In this document: positions 9,764 through 20,839 of the stretch, in pieces | How the letters are laid out: every line of letters starts with the position of its first letter | Position numbering within the stretch: the first letter of the stretch is position 1 | Assembly (NCBI GenBank): GCA_030180135.1 | Contig: CM058239.1 | Coordinates: 59,351,246-59,415,245 of the forward strand | From: Orychophragmus violaceus | Taxonomy: Eukaryota > Streptophyta > Magnoliopsida > Brassicales > Brassicaceae | Direction of reading: 5' to 3' | DNA length: 64,000 nt | Made by a program: the position numbers and the translations under genes | The notes under the pieces: model-generated | What the model was told of the DNA's origin: nothing | What the model saw: only the letters and a program-made list of their open reading frames with translations | Databases searched by the model: none

Positions 9764-10790
9764 CTATCTTCTCGAAACTGAACATCTCGACTGGCAAATA
9801 ACTTCCTGGAATCCAAATAGTATTGTTTTCAACCCTTGTTTTCCATATGGATAGCCTACAAATACAAACTTTCTTCTACAAGTGCCAAACTTATCCTTTT
9901 CGGGTGAAAGAAAATGAGCGTAACACAAGCAACCGAAAGTGCAGATCATGTCATACTTGGGTCGCACACCGAAGAGCACTTCGTAGGGGGTTTTTCTTTT
10001 CAAAACCGAGGACGGTGTGCGATCTATCAGATGTGTAGAAGCTACAACTCTCTGTCCCCAAAACTTGATAGGTAGGTGACTTTGAAATAGACTAGCACGA
10101 GCAAAATATATTTTCCTGAAAGAATGTCGGGAGACATAAGAATTCATTGACATTGCCGGTTTTGAAGGATTTAACCGTTTTTTCAAATTGTCTTTCAGAC
10201 ATCGCACATAAGTTTCGAATTACACATGAGACTTCGGATTTAGCAGACATGAGGTATTTCCAAACTGTTCTTGAAGATCATCCATTAAAGTTAGAAAGTA
10301 CACAGCCCCGCATGTGGAAGGAGTTCTATAGGGACCCCAAACATTAGCATGAAACAAGAGAATTTTTTTTTGAAGCTTTATTAATGCTATCATGAAAAAC
10401 TTCTCGTGTTTGTTTGGCACAAAAACAAATATCACAATTTTTTACCTCCCCAAAAGCATGAGAGGGTTGATCACATTCTGGTAAAGAAAGTAAAACACTA
10501 GCTGATGGATGTCCTAATCTACGATGCCACAATTCTTCAGAAGATGCACTGTCCACAAAAGCCTTATGAATATGAGCAATTGAGACACCCGTAAAATAGT
10601 ACACTCCGTCACGTTCTTCACCCGCTCCAATCAAAGTCTTTGAAAAACTGTCTTGCAAAAAACATAATGTATCAATAAATTTCGTTGTACACCTAGTCTG
10701 TTTAAAAAATTTAGCCACAGAGACAAGAGTGCAATCAAAGTTCGGTACAAACAACATGTCATCGAGGATATATGTGGATCTTAGCAGCAA
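9764..10790 (-). pseudogene. Copia integrase with zinc-binding pre-integrase
   Basis: Frame 10,790-10,344 carries the H-H-C-C zinc region ('LWHRRLGHPS', 'NCDICFCAKQTR'); frame 10,207-9,764 is the later core and C-terminal part ('FWGQRVVASTHLIDRTPSSV', 'YEVLFGVRPKYD', 'CRRKFVFVGYP'). The middle of the catalytic core (10,210-10,430) is frame-broken. The enzyme would insert the cDNA into the genome. Confidence 0.8.
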
Positions 10791-11982
10791 TGCACCGCAT
10801 TCAGTAGCTCGAGATGCCTTCCCGTTTGGGAATCACACATGAGATGAGGCTATGTCCCGTCATATGGTGCAAAGCTCCTGTATAAATGACCACATCAGCA
10901 AGATTATTTTTACCCAATAATTTTTCTGAAGAGGTATTTGGTCGTTGAACTTGGAGAAGATTGATCAATTGGGAAATCTGATCGTTTCTGCCATCAGACG
11001 AGGAGCTAGCACGACTGTTTTTGGCTCTACCACGACCTCTTCATGTCCCTCGCACTGGTTGTCCTCCTCGTTGTACATATTTATTTTCGGTGTTTCTGGA
11101 GAGTTTTTTGCGATTTTGTTCATAGAACCAATCCGAGTATCCATGAATGAGAAAGCATTTTGTTATCTCATGGCCTTGTCTGTGACAATGAGTACATGAG
11201 AGGTTAGAACGATTGCAAAATATATGGCTTGAAACAGCTGCAACTTGTCCTTATTGATCCATTTTTACCGAAAATCCGATTCCCTTTGTTTTTGTCAAAT
11301 CTCTGCTTTGTGCAATATTCTGGTTTTGCTCCTCCCTCATCACTCGTGAGTAAACTTGGTTGAGAGGAGGAAGAGGAATTTCACCGATGATTGTGGACTG
11401 TATATTGCTGAAACACGGAAGATTAAGACCAAACATGAACTTGTGAACTTTATCGTCTTCTCCCCCTTTCGATATCGGCTGCGGCTTCGCATCGACTCAC
11501 TTTTCTTGTGTTGTAGTTTTGCAGTTCCTCCCATAAATTTTTTAAGCAACCTTAATACTCAAATATAGAATATTCGTTTTGTTTGCAGGAGGCAATCTCG
11601 TCCTTTAAGACTTGTTTCTGAATTCCATTCCCCACCGAAAAACGAACTCACAAGTTATCCTAAAGAGTGGCTGCGTCGGATACATATGACACCGCTGAAA
11701 TTTTTTTGGGATCTATTACAGTTTGGATCCACTCGATATTAATTGAGTTCGCAGCAAGCCACAAACTTAGGCCAGGTTCCATTTCCGGTCGTGGTAGTGT
11801 TCCATCTATGAATCCAAGCTTCTGTTTTGCTTGAAGAGAGTTCTACAATCAGTAGCCCATTCTGTGTAATTATCTTATTTTAACACAACATAAGATGTCA
11901 ACGTTCCAAGATTAACTGATGTGTTGAGCATATAGAGTGGGTTGGGTTTAGCTACCGTTGCTTCTCCGGTTATTATTGACAT
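10791..11982 (-). pseudogene. Copia gag (degenerate)
   Basis: An ATG at 11,982 starts 'MSIITGEATVAKPNPLYML', then 'DNYTEWATDCRTLFKQ' after an early stop, the pattern of plant copia gag N-termini. The remainder to 10,791 is scattered over all three frames, with zinc-knuckle and protease parts hard to place. The start is supported by position 160 bases after the primer site. Confidence 0.6.
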
Positions 11983-12136
11983 CGTGAGTTAGTGATGACA
12001 ATAACAGAGATCTTTAGCAAAGATATGGAGAGATGGCGGCTTTTACAACGGCTGTATCTCTTAATCGGCGGCGGCAATTGCTTCGTATCAGCGACGGCGG
12101 CAGTTTTTGTAGTACTTTAGGTCAAAAGATTGTATG

Positions 12137-12147
12137 CTTTGATACCA
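12137..12147 (-). other. Primer-binding site of short-LTR copia
   Basis: On the minus strand TGGTATCAAAGC follows the LTR end (...GATTGCA) directly; complementary to initiator tRNA-Met with one change. Confidence 0.75.
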
Positions 12148-12299
12148 TGCAATCTTATGATTTTGTGTATAATGTGTTGTGTTATTAATAATGTCAGAAC
12201 TAAATATATATACATCATTTCCTCTAACGATATCGACATATTCCTTTTCTGATACGGATGAATCCAAATATATCTAATATTAACATATCTATACTCCCA
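12148..12299 (-). repeat. 5' LTR of short-LTR copia (152 bp)
   Basis: Bounded TG...CA (forward TGCAATCTTA ... CTCCCA). Matches the truncated copy at 7,625-7,748 with many substitutions, so insertion is old. Confidence 0.75.
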
Positions 12300-12419
12300 A
12301 TAGGAAACATAAACATAAAAGATAGGAACATACATAGCATTGAAACAACTTGATTTGAAAACATCGAAAGTATTCAACGTGATGAAGTCTTGGGAATGAG
12401 AGGTCACACTTGGTGAAAC

Positions 12420-13330
12420 ACTAATCGACTTTATTGGACCAACATGTCCTTCTGTGTTGGGAATCCACCTAAACTCTCTGGTTAGTGATCTGATTCGTGA
12501 TTAATGTTGGCTTCTTCCTCCAGCAAGATCAGACAGTCACTTACAAATGCTAATAAGTATCTCCAGTATCTCTCCATCAATCGCGACAGACCAGACATAG
12601 TGGATAGTGAACGGTAGATCTTGCTCTTGTTTTCCTACAAAAGCGATGTGGGAGTGTACCAAATTAGTAAAGCCGGTTGTGGACTGATCAAAGTTGATTT
12701 GGACAAATGCCGGTATCCCTAAACACTCTACTAATGCTTGACTTTTTATGTTGATTATAAATGCTACTTTAGATAGGCAACTCTCTTGGGGCTATGATGT
12801 GGAGGGAACCTGTCTTCTTTGTGGAAATGGTATGGAATCTAGAAATCATATGTTTTTTAGATGTGTCTTCTCTTATGAATATGGTCCGCATCTTGCCTGA
12901 AGCTCCATCTACATGCCGTTCCACTTGATTGGGACCCGGTTATCCTGTGGTTAGTCTCGATTCTCCTGACAAAGCGGTTTTGCTTACTCTGAATCAGCTC
13001 TGGCTGACTATGATATACGAAGTTTGGAAGGAGTGAATCTCATGGTTTCACTTAGGATTATCTTCGTTGCCTACTGTGGTTATCCATAAAGTCATTTGAT
13101 CTGTGAAGAGCAAGTCAACATCCTTAAAGAATGTGGGTTTCAAGTCTGGTGAAGATTTGGTTCACATTTGGTCAAGGTGATAAAACTCATTCTTCAGTCT
13201 CTAAATCTCTGCTTTGTTCTACTTTTCTATAAACTGGAGCCTCTCCAGTCCTTTTCTTGTTTAAATTTATCGTTGTACCTGTAATCTTTTAACTTTTTTA
13301 AATTTAAATATGAATGCTCTTTAAAGAAAA
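12420..13330 (+). pseudogene. LINE 3' fragment with zf-RVT domain
   Basis: The plus strand reads, with stops and shifts, 'WSKLIWTNAGIPKHSTNA', 'ATLDRQLSWGYDVEGTCLLC' and 'NGMESRNHMFFRC', the reverse-transcriptase-associated zinc-binding region at the C-terminus of plant L1-type ORF2. It ends in an AT-rich tail with AAAGAAAAAAATG near 13,325, as expected for a LINE 3' end. The catalytic RT is not present, consistent with 5' truncation. It is not continuous with the minus LINE at 20,840-23,960. Confidence 0.75.
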
Positions 13331-14112
13331 AAATGTCAATACTATTTATATGCCAAAGATTTATTAATGGTATATGAGGTACAATTTTCCAAATTTATGC
13401 AAATTATTGGAGATAAACCACCATTTGTCATGGTCTTACATGTTAATGATATAACTGTCCGTCGTACATATTACATATAGTACAAGTAGAATTATCTATA
13501 TGGATCCTTGTGGTGCAGTAGAACTGTCTGCTGCAAAACCGTTGGATCCTTGTGGTGCAGTAGAACTGTCTGATGCAAAACCGTCGGAAAAGCTGCTGCA
13601 AAAGGAGATATCATTTCTTCCATTAAAGAAAGAATATTTCAATCAAATTTCTCGGTAAAAGAAAGACTCTGACCACTAAAACAGTGTTTTCTGACTGTTA
13701 TCAAGCCTGTTCTTTCGGATGTATCATGGTTTAAAAGCTGACTATAAGATGCTCTTTCTAAGATTCTTTATAGTTTTTTTAAGGTGATTTTGCAATGAGA
13801 CGGATAAGGGAACAAAAGGGAATGTAAATATGGAAGAAAACGAGAAAACTAAAAAATTATAGATACAAATACTGTATAGATATATCACTAAAAATATTTA
13901 AATATTTATATGCTAAAAATATAATCAGACAATAAATCTCAACATAAAAATACTTCAACATAATATCTTAAATAATAATAAAATATTTAATCATTGAACA
14001 ACACATTCTCAAAATATGGCAAGAGAAACATTATGAACATTTTTTTTTTTTTTTTGAGAATTGTGATTGTAGTGAAGGAGATTAGAGAAGATAACAAAGA
14101 AGGCAAAAATCG
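13331..14112. other. AT-rich intervening sequence
   Basis: No recognised gene. It contains one short duplicated frame (separate entry) and very AT-rich DNA from 13,850 to 14,040. Confidence 0.5.
13500..13658 (+). CDS. Small ORF with an in-frame 42-bp duplication
   Basis: ATG at 13,500 opens a 52-codon frame ending TAA at 13,658. Its first 28 codons are two tandem copies of a 14-residue unit (beginning 'DPCGAVELS'), 13,502-13,543 and 13,544-13,585, differing at few bases. It resembles no family I know. It may be an exon remnant or chance; the codon-multiple duplication is the only argument for coding. Confidence 0.2.
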   Translation: MDPCGAVELSAAKPLDPCGAVELSDAKPSEKLLQKEISFLPLKKEYFNQISR

Positions 14113-14126
14113 TTGTGAAGATATAG

Positions 14127-14999
14127 TTTTTTTTGTCGGCCATACCATTATATATTAAGAGGCCCAATGGATAATTACAGGGTTACAAAGATGAATATAA
14201 AATTTGTGTACAAAGCAAATGGGTTAAAACAAGGCCCAATAGACTAGTGAACCAACAATTCAATTTGATCGGATATACACGAAAGATCTGCGCATCGGTC
14301 CTGAATGTCACGCGTCATGCATCAAAAAATCTCGGCATGCAGATCGCCGTCGAGAATGTCCGGTCATTGGCGTTGCTTATGCCGCTTCATCTTCATCATC
14401 CTTCCGACCACGAATCCATCAAGTCCACTGCAAGACAACCGCGTCAAGCAGAGGATCCGATTCAATCAACACCACTACCACCGAAAAAACGCTTCGTGAC
14501 TGCATAATCCATGACTAGATTCAATCGCAGCAACCAAGGAGAACAACCGGACCCGTTCAACTCGAGAGGGCATAGAACCAACCGGCAAAAAGAGAACAAC
14601 AAAGAGAAGTGAAGAGAGAACATGGCCACCGGCTTCTTGACAGAAAATGCACCATGGATTCAAATCGAAACGATTCCAAAAAGGAATTGGAGAATCCAAA
14701 GTAAGAAACAATTTAAAAGAGAGGTAGAATACAAAATTGGGGCTTAATTTGGAGAAAACTTCGGAATAAATCCGGAAGCAGACGTCCGATAACATTCGGA
14801 AAAGCCGAGTCTGGCAGCAAGCCGGAAGTTTATTGGCGGCAGAAGCCGCAACAAAAACTAAACAAAAGGAACCCAAAAGTAGCCCAGCCGCCGGCACAAC
14901 CGAATCCATCACCGACGGTCGGAAACATAGTTTCAATGAGAACATAGCTAGAGAGAGGTTAGAGAGAGGTTGGAGAACTTTGTTTTTTCTAGCCCAGTA
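14127..14999 (-). mobile_element. Non-coding retroposon, Sadhu-like (873 bp)
   Basis: A T-run on the plus strand (14,127-14,134) is a short poly(A) tail on the minus strand. The unit is flanked by a 14-bp duplication with one mismatch (TTGTGAAGATATAG at 14,113-14,126; TTGTGAAGAGATAG at 15,000-15,013), as made by LINE machinery. A 156-residue minus frame (14,945-14,475) exists but is hydrophobic and family-less. Size, tail and duplication fit Sadhu retroposons of Brassicaceae; the family name is inference. Confidence 0.6.
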
Positions 15000-15013
15000 T
15001 TGTGAAGAGATAG

Positions 15014-15999
15014 TTAAAATAGTAAAACCCTACTATTTTAATACATAAGCTTTTATTTTTTACGTCTCCATTTCAGTTTTTTTGGAAAAAGTTAAATATC
15101 ATGTTTTACATATATGGGAACATCTATTTGGTAATCAATATATACTAGATTCTGACCCGCGCATCAGTGCGAAACAATTTTTCTTCTTCGAAAATTATTT
15201 TTAGTAAAACATTTATTCTTTAGGGTTTCCTTTTCAAAATTTATATTTGGATCTATACATTCTCATATAATGTAAGTCTAGGCAATTGTGTCTTAGTGTT
15301 TGGTTCATATTGGTTCTATTGAGATATATGTTTTTAGGTAAAAAATTTTGGATCCGTATAAAAACCGCTATATTTCAAAAACTAAAAAAATCAAAAATGA
15401 ATTTCGAATTATTTAATTTCTCAAAATAAATATATTATCGTTAACCAAAATATCTTAACTATAAATATCTTTCGAAGTAATTTGTCATTTAGTTTAGAAA
15501 TATTTATTTGTAAGATTTTATTTCCAAAATTAAATGGCAATAAACAACTTTCTTTTTAAATAGCATTTTTGAAATTATTTATCATTAAATTTAATAAAAA
15601 ATTAAATGATATGATTATAATTAAAGTAAAAACTAAGGGCATATTCAATATTGTGCTTCTATTTTAATAGCATAGATGCTACGATCTACAAATTGATTTT
15701 GATTAACAAATTCCGTCCAGCATAACCATAAAAGAAAGATACAATATCCCCACAAGTATCGCCTAAATTTGCAGTTTATTTGCGAGAACCACAAATATTT
15801 TTTAAACACTCGTAAAATTATTTTATTTAAGTTTGAATTAGATTTTTTCAATAATATAAATTAAATACTATATAAATAAATGAAATTTTTTAAAATATTT
15901 TTTTATTAGTATATTGCATTATATAATATTTATACTAATATAGAGAAAACTATATATAAAATTTTTTCTTTTACTAATAAGAAAAATGGTTTACTTTAA
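15014..15999. other. AT-rich DNA with a possible Helitron-type end
   Basis: Very AT-rich. Near 15,146-15,172 'CTAGATTCTGACCCGCGCA' followed by CAGTGCG resembles a motif common in Brassicaceae repeats, possibly Helitron-derived. I see no CTRR end with hairpin, so the class is unproven. No gene. Confidence 0.3.
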
Positions 16000-16019
16000 T
16001 GTGGGAAATTGTTTTTGAC

Positions 16020-16640
16020 AAAAACACAAACTTTGACACTTTTTCTTTTTGGGTTTTGAGTTTTAAAACACAATAGGAATGCAAAACAATGAACTAAAGC
16101 TATAGAACACAAAACATGGACTCTTTTTATGGGTTTTTATTTGAAGATGCAACAACAAAAACAGAATGATATGAACTTAACAAAAACAGACAATTTTTAT
16201 GGCCTTTTTTTCAATAAGTAATGCAATGAACAGACTGCTAAATGACTAAATCGAAATAATAAGATGGATTTTTATAGGCTTTTCAGTTTACAGATGCAAT
16301 AACAAGACAAAGAATAATCTTAACGCAAATCAGAATGAACAAGATGCAAAGCAAAAACAATTTTTATGGGGTTTTTGGATTAAGATGCAATGAAACAGAA
16401 AACTATGAATCTAAATGCAATGAAAACCGAAAGGTAAAGGATATATAACATCTGATTGGAACCTTTCGGCTCTAATATCAGATGATACAACCCCAAATCA
16501 GAGACTAGGATGGTGGGAGATGGAAGAACATGTGCTGGCTTTGAAGCTCTCTCACTTGTTCAGAATGGAATGAAATTGCGAGATGGAAGTGATGGTGAAC
16601 AACTCTCTTTCTCAGTGGGTTGATTGACTCTCTCAATCAG
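16020..16640 (-). repeat. Family A fragment, copy 4: leader, primer site and LTR tail (minus)
   Basis: Forward 16,480-16,640 matches 233-430 of copy 1 (AATCAGAGAC, TTGACTCTCTCAATCAG). Forward 16,469-16,480 is the complement of a decayed primer site (TGATATTAGAGC). Forward 16,300-16,465 matches the leader after 4,122 in reverse. The leader contains repeats of 'TTTTTATGGGTTTTT' and 'GATGCAATGA'. No coding region remains; it joins a copia gag at about 16,640. Confidence 0.55.
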
Positions 16641-16641
16641 A

Positions 16642-17682
16642 TTACAAAATACATTTTAGCTCCTTTGTTTTGGTTAGAGGACACTCGGATTTAAAATGTC
16701 CATACCATTCATACTCATGACATTGAAGATGACACTTCCTGTTATTCTTACTAGCATCAGAACTTGCTGAGGATATATTCGATTTTTGTTCTCCTTCCGA
16801 TCGAGTGACATATTTGCTTCTTTGTCCCTTTTCTATTCTTCTCAAAGCCTTTTTGAAATTCCTTCCCAGAAATCCCATACTCTCTTCCATTCTACAATTC
16901 ATATTTTCTTCAATTTTTTGAAGCTTATCAGGCGCATGTCAGTAGCAAATGCTGTCCCTTTGTTCGGCTTAGGCTGTTCAGCAGCTGCCTCCATTTCTTC
17001 TGCCTTCAACATCCCGAGAAGCTGTGAGAACTGCATGTCATCTGTTTTTATAGCCATTTTCAGAACCGCATTTTGTGCACCATACTTCTCAGGTAAGCAT
17101 CTTAGCATCTTTTTGACTAGCGTCTTGTCTTTGTAGATCTTACCAAGAAATAATGCTTCAATGGCTATGGAGATCAGCTTAGACCCAAAACTTCCAATAG
17201 ATTTATCACTTCCCATTCTGAGGGTTTCAAACTGAGAAGCAAAATGATCCAATCATGTTCTCTTTACATGTGACGTTCCTTTATAAAAGTTTATGAGAAC
17301 CTCCTAAGCATCCTTTGCAGTAGAACAGTCTTGGACTAATTTTAACTTTTCAACAACAATTGTAGTGAAAATTTCACTAATTCCCTTGGAATTGTATTTT
17401 GATGCATCTTTCTTAGCTTATGTCTACTTGTCCTTTGGTTTAGGTTGTTTCTTTCCTTTGCCATTTAGAATGTATGGTTCTTCCTAGCCGATTTTAACAG
17501 CAGTCCATGCGTCTTCATCGATAATCATGATTCTCTGTTTCATGCGCATTTTCTAGTGTCCGGAATTGTTTTCATCAAGCATAAGAGGCTTGTGAATTGC
17601 AACCAGTTCTTTTGATAAGTCCATCCCTTCCACAGGATCTCAACCTGTTGAGTAGAAGAAAAGCTTCCACTTTTAAATGACA
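16642..17682 (-). pseudogene. Copia gag fragment (UBN2-type)
   Basis: Minus frames 17,725-17,540, 17,252-16,899 and 16,902-16,642. Landmarks are 'DHFASQFETLRMGSDKSIGS', 'LVKKMLRCLPEKY', 'LLGMLKAEEME' and a zinc knuckle 'CHEYEWYGHFKSEC', with its first Cys spaced as in copia gag. Several stops precede the 17,252 frame. The pol part is missing because the fragment ends at the family A copy at 16,640. Confidence 0.8.
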
Positions 17683-17683
17683 T

Positions 17684-17695
17684 GCTCTGATACCA
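17684..17695 (-). other. Primer-binding site of the copia gag fragment
   Basis: Minus TGGTATCAGAGC, a perfect initiator-Met site, directly upstream of the gag frames. Confidence 0.8.
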
Positions 17696-17697
17696 AA

Positions 17698-17987
17698 AGT
17701 AAAACTTGATGAACACAATAATCAAATACGAATGGCAACTTCCACAAGAAAACTTATTCCTTATTAGAAATCTATTAACACTACTTACAAGCTGTTTAAT
17801 CAGTTTTACACACGATCCAAAATATATTTGTCAATGACCGATTCCTAATCTACCCACCTTATGAACATCAACAAATATGCACTCTCTTTTTTTCACTCAC
17901 CTAAACCCACAAATGACTTCGCCAACACATATGCAGAGCCATCAATCATTTTCTCCCTAAAACGCTTAACCTAATCTAGGTCAATCA
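17698..17987 (-). repeat. 5' LTR of the copia gag fragment (about 290 bp)
   Basis: Lies between the primer site and the Tat gag sequence. The minus strand would start TGATTGACC at 17,987. Its end at the primer side is approximate. The insertion interrupts a Tat-type gag that resumes at 17,988. The partner LTR is not in the window. Confidence 0.45.
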
Positions 17988-19557
17988 ATATAGTATGTAG
18001 ACTCGGGATACAATACAAGAGTCTGGCTGTTCTGTTTCCTCGTTTGCTCGAGCCGCCTTGATAGTTGTGCGATCCGCCCGAGCTTTCGTGTCGTGCATGA
18101 CTGCTTGCTCTCGAACTTCTTATGTCGTTGCCTGCACTTGTGGGTAGATAGACGTCTTTTCTTGACTGCTTTGTCGACTTGTGCTTCTGGGGATAAGACT
18201 TTTATTTCTTCCTCGTCGACTATGAAATCCAACGCCTGATGTAAGGCATACGATGTCATTTGAGGTCTGTTAAGCGAGACCTCCTTCCTGAAATCCGACT
18301 CGTACCACAGTGCTTTCCTTAACGCGTCAATGCCAGCTTTATCGCTTATGCCCTCAATCCTTGACACCACCTTCTTGAATCTTCCAATAAAGTTCCTTTG
18401 GCTTTCGGTCGGCCTTGAGACATCGACAATAGATCAACGTCATAAGTCTCTCGATCCATGAATATCGAGTATTGTTTCATGAACGCTCATGTAGCTGTTG
18501 GAAGCTGCTGATAGAGTTTTGGTCTAGCCTATAGAACCATTTAAGAACAGCTCCTTTTAAATGTTCTATGAACAGGAGGGAGAAACCAGCTTCTTTCTCC
18601 CTTTCCGTCAGATTGGCTCTCCCCATTGCTATGCGGAAAGCCATCATGTGAGCTTTCGGATTGGACAATCCGTCGTAAAAATGGATTTTGAGTTTTCCTG
18701 GATTAGGGATCCGTGTTTCGGAGATTCGAACCGTGAATGGTGTTTTTCGCGTTTCCTCCAAGACACGGTCGATTTCCGGTGCGGCGCTCATTGCCCTGTA
18801 AACTTGTGGTCGTACGCCTTTCATCTCGGCGGATGTTTGCGCTAGCGTGGCTCTTAGCTAATTGAGTTCGTCTCGTCTTGTTACTCAAAGCCCTTCAGCC
18901 GACTCGTTTTGTTGAGTATGTTGGATTTTTTCCTCTTCCACTAGGAGCTCGTTTTAGCTTTGTTCGGGAGCGTATCGATCCGCCCTTATCCTTTCTTCCT
19001 CACGTCAGATTGTTGTTCAGTTTGGTTTTTGGTCAGAGTCGGATCTTTGTCTCCGCAATCTTCTTCGTCAACGTCGATAGCCATCGCGAGCCTTCTCGGT
19101 CGGATCACTGGTGGCGGATCCGTTGTGTGGATCTAACCGCTGGAGGGGTTCGCTCGCTTGAAAGCTGTGGACGATGTTGCGTAGTGTTTCTCGTTGAGAC
19201 GCCGGACTTTGAGAAATCGAGTCGCCTACGCTCGGTTGTGGCGTAGTTCACCGCTCGGTTGTTCCCTGCTCGGTTTTCGGTTCCGAGCCTCTCCACTTGC
19301 TATGTGAGCGTGCTATTCGCCTTCTCCTGATCCTGAGTTCTTTGCATAAGTGCGGCTCTCATCTCCTTCAACTCGGTCAGCGTTGTGTCGGTTGTTGCGT
19401 ATGTCATGGTTGTGTCTGTAGCAAATTTTTCCGTCGCGGTGTTTCCTGTTGTGACGTTGCCCATCGTAGTGTTGTCTTCCGCGGTGTTGATTGTTGTTTC
19501 ACCGATTGCCAGTCGGTGATATGTTATGTCTCCATCTCCATCTCCTTCGGTGGCCAT
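17988..19557 (-). pseudogene. Tat-lineage Ty3/gypsy gag remnant
   Basis: Frames 19,557-19,300 (gag N-terminus), 18,888-18,477 and 18,370-17,981. The latter two align with the Tat gag at 34,310-34,900: 'MSAAPEIDRVLEETRKTPF', 'LSNPKAHMMAFRIAMGRANL', 'LKGAVLKWFYRLDQNSISSF' and 'IDALRKALWYESDFRKEV'. This is the capsid-type gag of Tat elements. It is frame-broken and cut at 17,988 by the copia LTR; no pol remains. Confidence 0.8.
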
Positions 19558-19592
19558 CTTTCCGGGTCTTTAGGTGTAAGAAAACTTCTTAG

Positions 19593-19610
19593 TCCCCATA
19601 GACGGCGCCA
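19593..19610 (-). other. Primer-binding site (tRNA-Asp type), Tat remnant
   Basis: Minus TGGCGCCGTCTATGGGGA, the TGGCGCC core used by Tat and Athila elements (matches the 3' end of tRNA-Asp). Confidence 0.75.
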
Positions 19611-19613
19611 AAC

Positions 19614-20168
19614 TGTGAGAGTCGGAACACGGACGGTCGATTCTTATAGAGTAACTCTTAGGGAACAAAATATTCTAATATAAAACAACACGAAAATAGA
19701 TCCGGAGAATAGTTTTATTGATTTGTTTAACATAAAATAGAATACAAAACCATAAGGGCTAAAGAAAAGTCTAAGTGTTAATGCTTTATTTTTCAACGTG
19801 TCGTGATGGTAGGAAGTCCCTCGTCTTATATAGTCGCGGAGGGTCGGTTTATAAGATATTCCCCTGCTAGATTTCTAGAGATTTTCATGTTATCGCATAT
19901 TCCATTTTCGTTCAGATTTACTTTTCTGCTCGGATTTTCCTCTTATTGATCGGATTTATCTTCATCTTTTCTTCTTCGAGTTTATCTTTCCGTTTTTGTA
20001 TTTATCTTTCTGCGGCTTAACTTTATCTTCTGAATGGGCCGAAAAAGAACGATCCGAGTCCGTTTGAGTATAAGTCTTCTTAATCCGGCCCAAAGTCTAT
20101 AGATACGCACCTTGTGTGTTCACCCTAAGTTCGTATTTCGTATAGCTTATTCGGCGATTATGTCAACA
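19614..20168 (-). repeat. 5' LTR of the Tat remnant (about 555 bp)
   Basis: Forward TGTGAGAGTC... to ...TGTCAACA. TATATAAG on the minus strand near 19,834-19,841 is a candidate promoter. The outer end is set only by a TG dinucleotide; the palindrome array at 20,274-20,732 could belong to a longer U3. Confidence 0.5.
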
Positions 20169-20273
20169 GCTAGTAGTATGTACGTTGTCGTTACAAAGAT
20201 GGGTTGCAACTAGTTGCGCATTTCGTAGGAAGATATTGGCAAGTGTCGGAGCAGTTAGTCTAAGCAAAGTTTT

Positions 20274-20732
20274 TGTTCGGAATGTTTAGGAACTAAGTTC
20301 TGCTCGGAACTTCCGAGAAATGTGTTGTGCTCGGAACTTCCGAGGGAGTGCGTTTTGATCGGAAAATCCGAGGAATGTGTTATGCTCGGAACTTCCGAAG
20401 AATGCATCTTGCTCGGAAATTCTGAGCAGTGCATCATGCTTGGAAATTCCGAAGAATACATCTTGCTCGGAAATTCCAAGCAAGGCATCATGCTTGGAAA
20501 TTCCGATCAGGGCATCATGCTCGGAAATTCCGAATAGTGCTTCCCGTTCGGATTTTCTGAGCAGTGCTTCTTGCTCATAATGTCCGAGCGTGCATCCTGC
20601 TCGGATTTTCCGAGCAGTGTGTCCTCCTCAGACTATTCGAGCAGGCTGTCATGCTCGGAGTGTCTGAGCAGGTTGTCCTACTCGGAATTTCCGAGCAGAT
20701 TGTCCTGCTTGGATCGACCGAGCAGGTTGTCC
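20274..20732. repeat. Tandem array of about 17 palindromic 27-bp units
   Basis: Units start TGCTCGGAA and most contain a self-complementary core such as CTCGGAAATTCCGAG. Unit lengths are 26-28, mostly 27, a multiple of three, so long frames with nine-residue periodicity ('MLGNSEQ') appear on both strands and are not genes. Variation rises toward the right end. It lies just upstream of the Tat LTR in that element's orientation. Confidence 0.85.
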
Positions 20733-20839
20733 GAGCGTCCGTGCTTGTCCGTGAATTTTGTCAAGTGATATGCCTGTCAGAATGATCCATTCGAGCAGTT
20801 TTGATTGCTCAGAAGTTTGGTTAAGTGGTTTAGTACGTT

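Larger units (their letters stand above)
7625..12299 (-). mobile_element. Decayed copia element with very short LTRs
   Basis: Minus-oriented Ty1/copia element: 5' LTR 12,148-12,299, primer site 12,137-12,147, gag from 11,982, integrase, reverse transcriptase and RNase H down to 7,759, purine tract and a truncated 3' LTR. Domain order IN-RT-RH identifies copia; the about 150-bp LTRs resemble the Ale lineage (inference). Many frameshifts and stops make it non-autonomous. Its 3' LTR is cut at the CACTA terminus at 7,624. Confidence 0.85.

Noticed and set aside
14247..14507. Plus frames of 64-86 residues
   Set aside because: They lie inside the minus-oriented retroposon with tail and duplication and have no family features.
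18561..19683. Plus-strand frames of 94-128 residues
   Set aside because: Antisense to the Tat gag remnant, whose minus frames align with the gag at 34,310-34,900.
20255..20785. Several 60-80 residue frames on both strands with nine-residue periodicity
   Set aside because: They are translations of the 27-bp palindromic tandem array; openness follows from the codon-multiple period.
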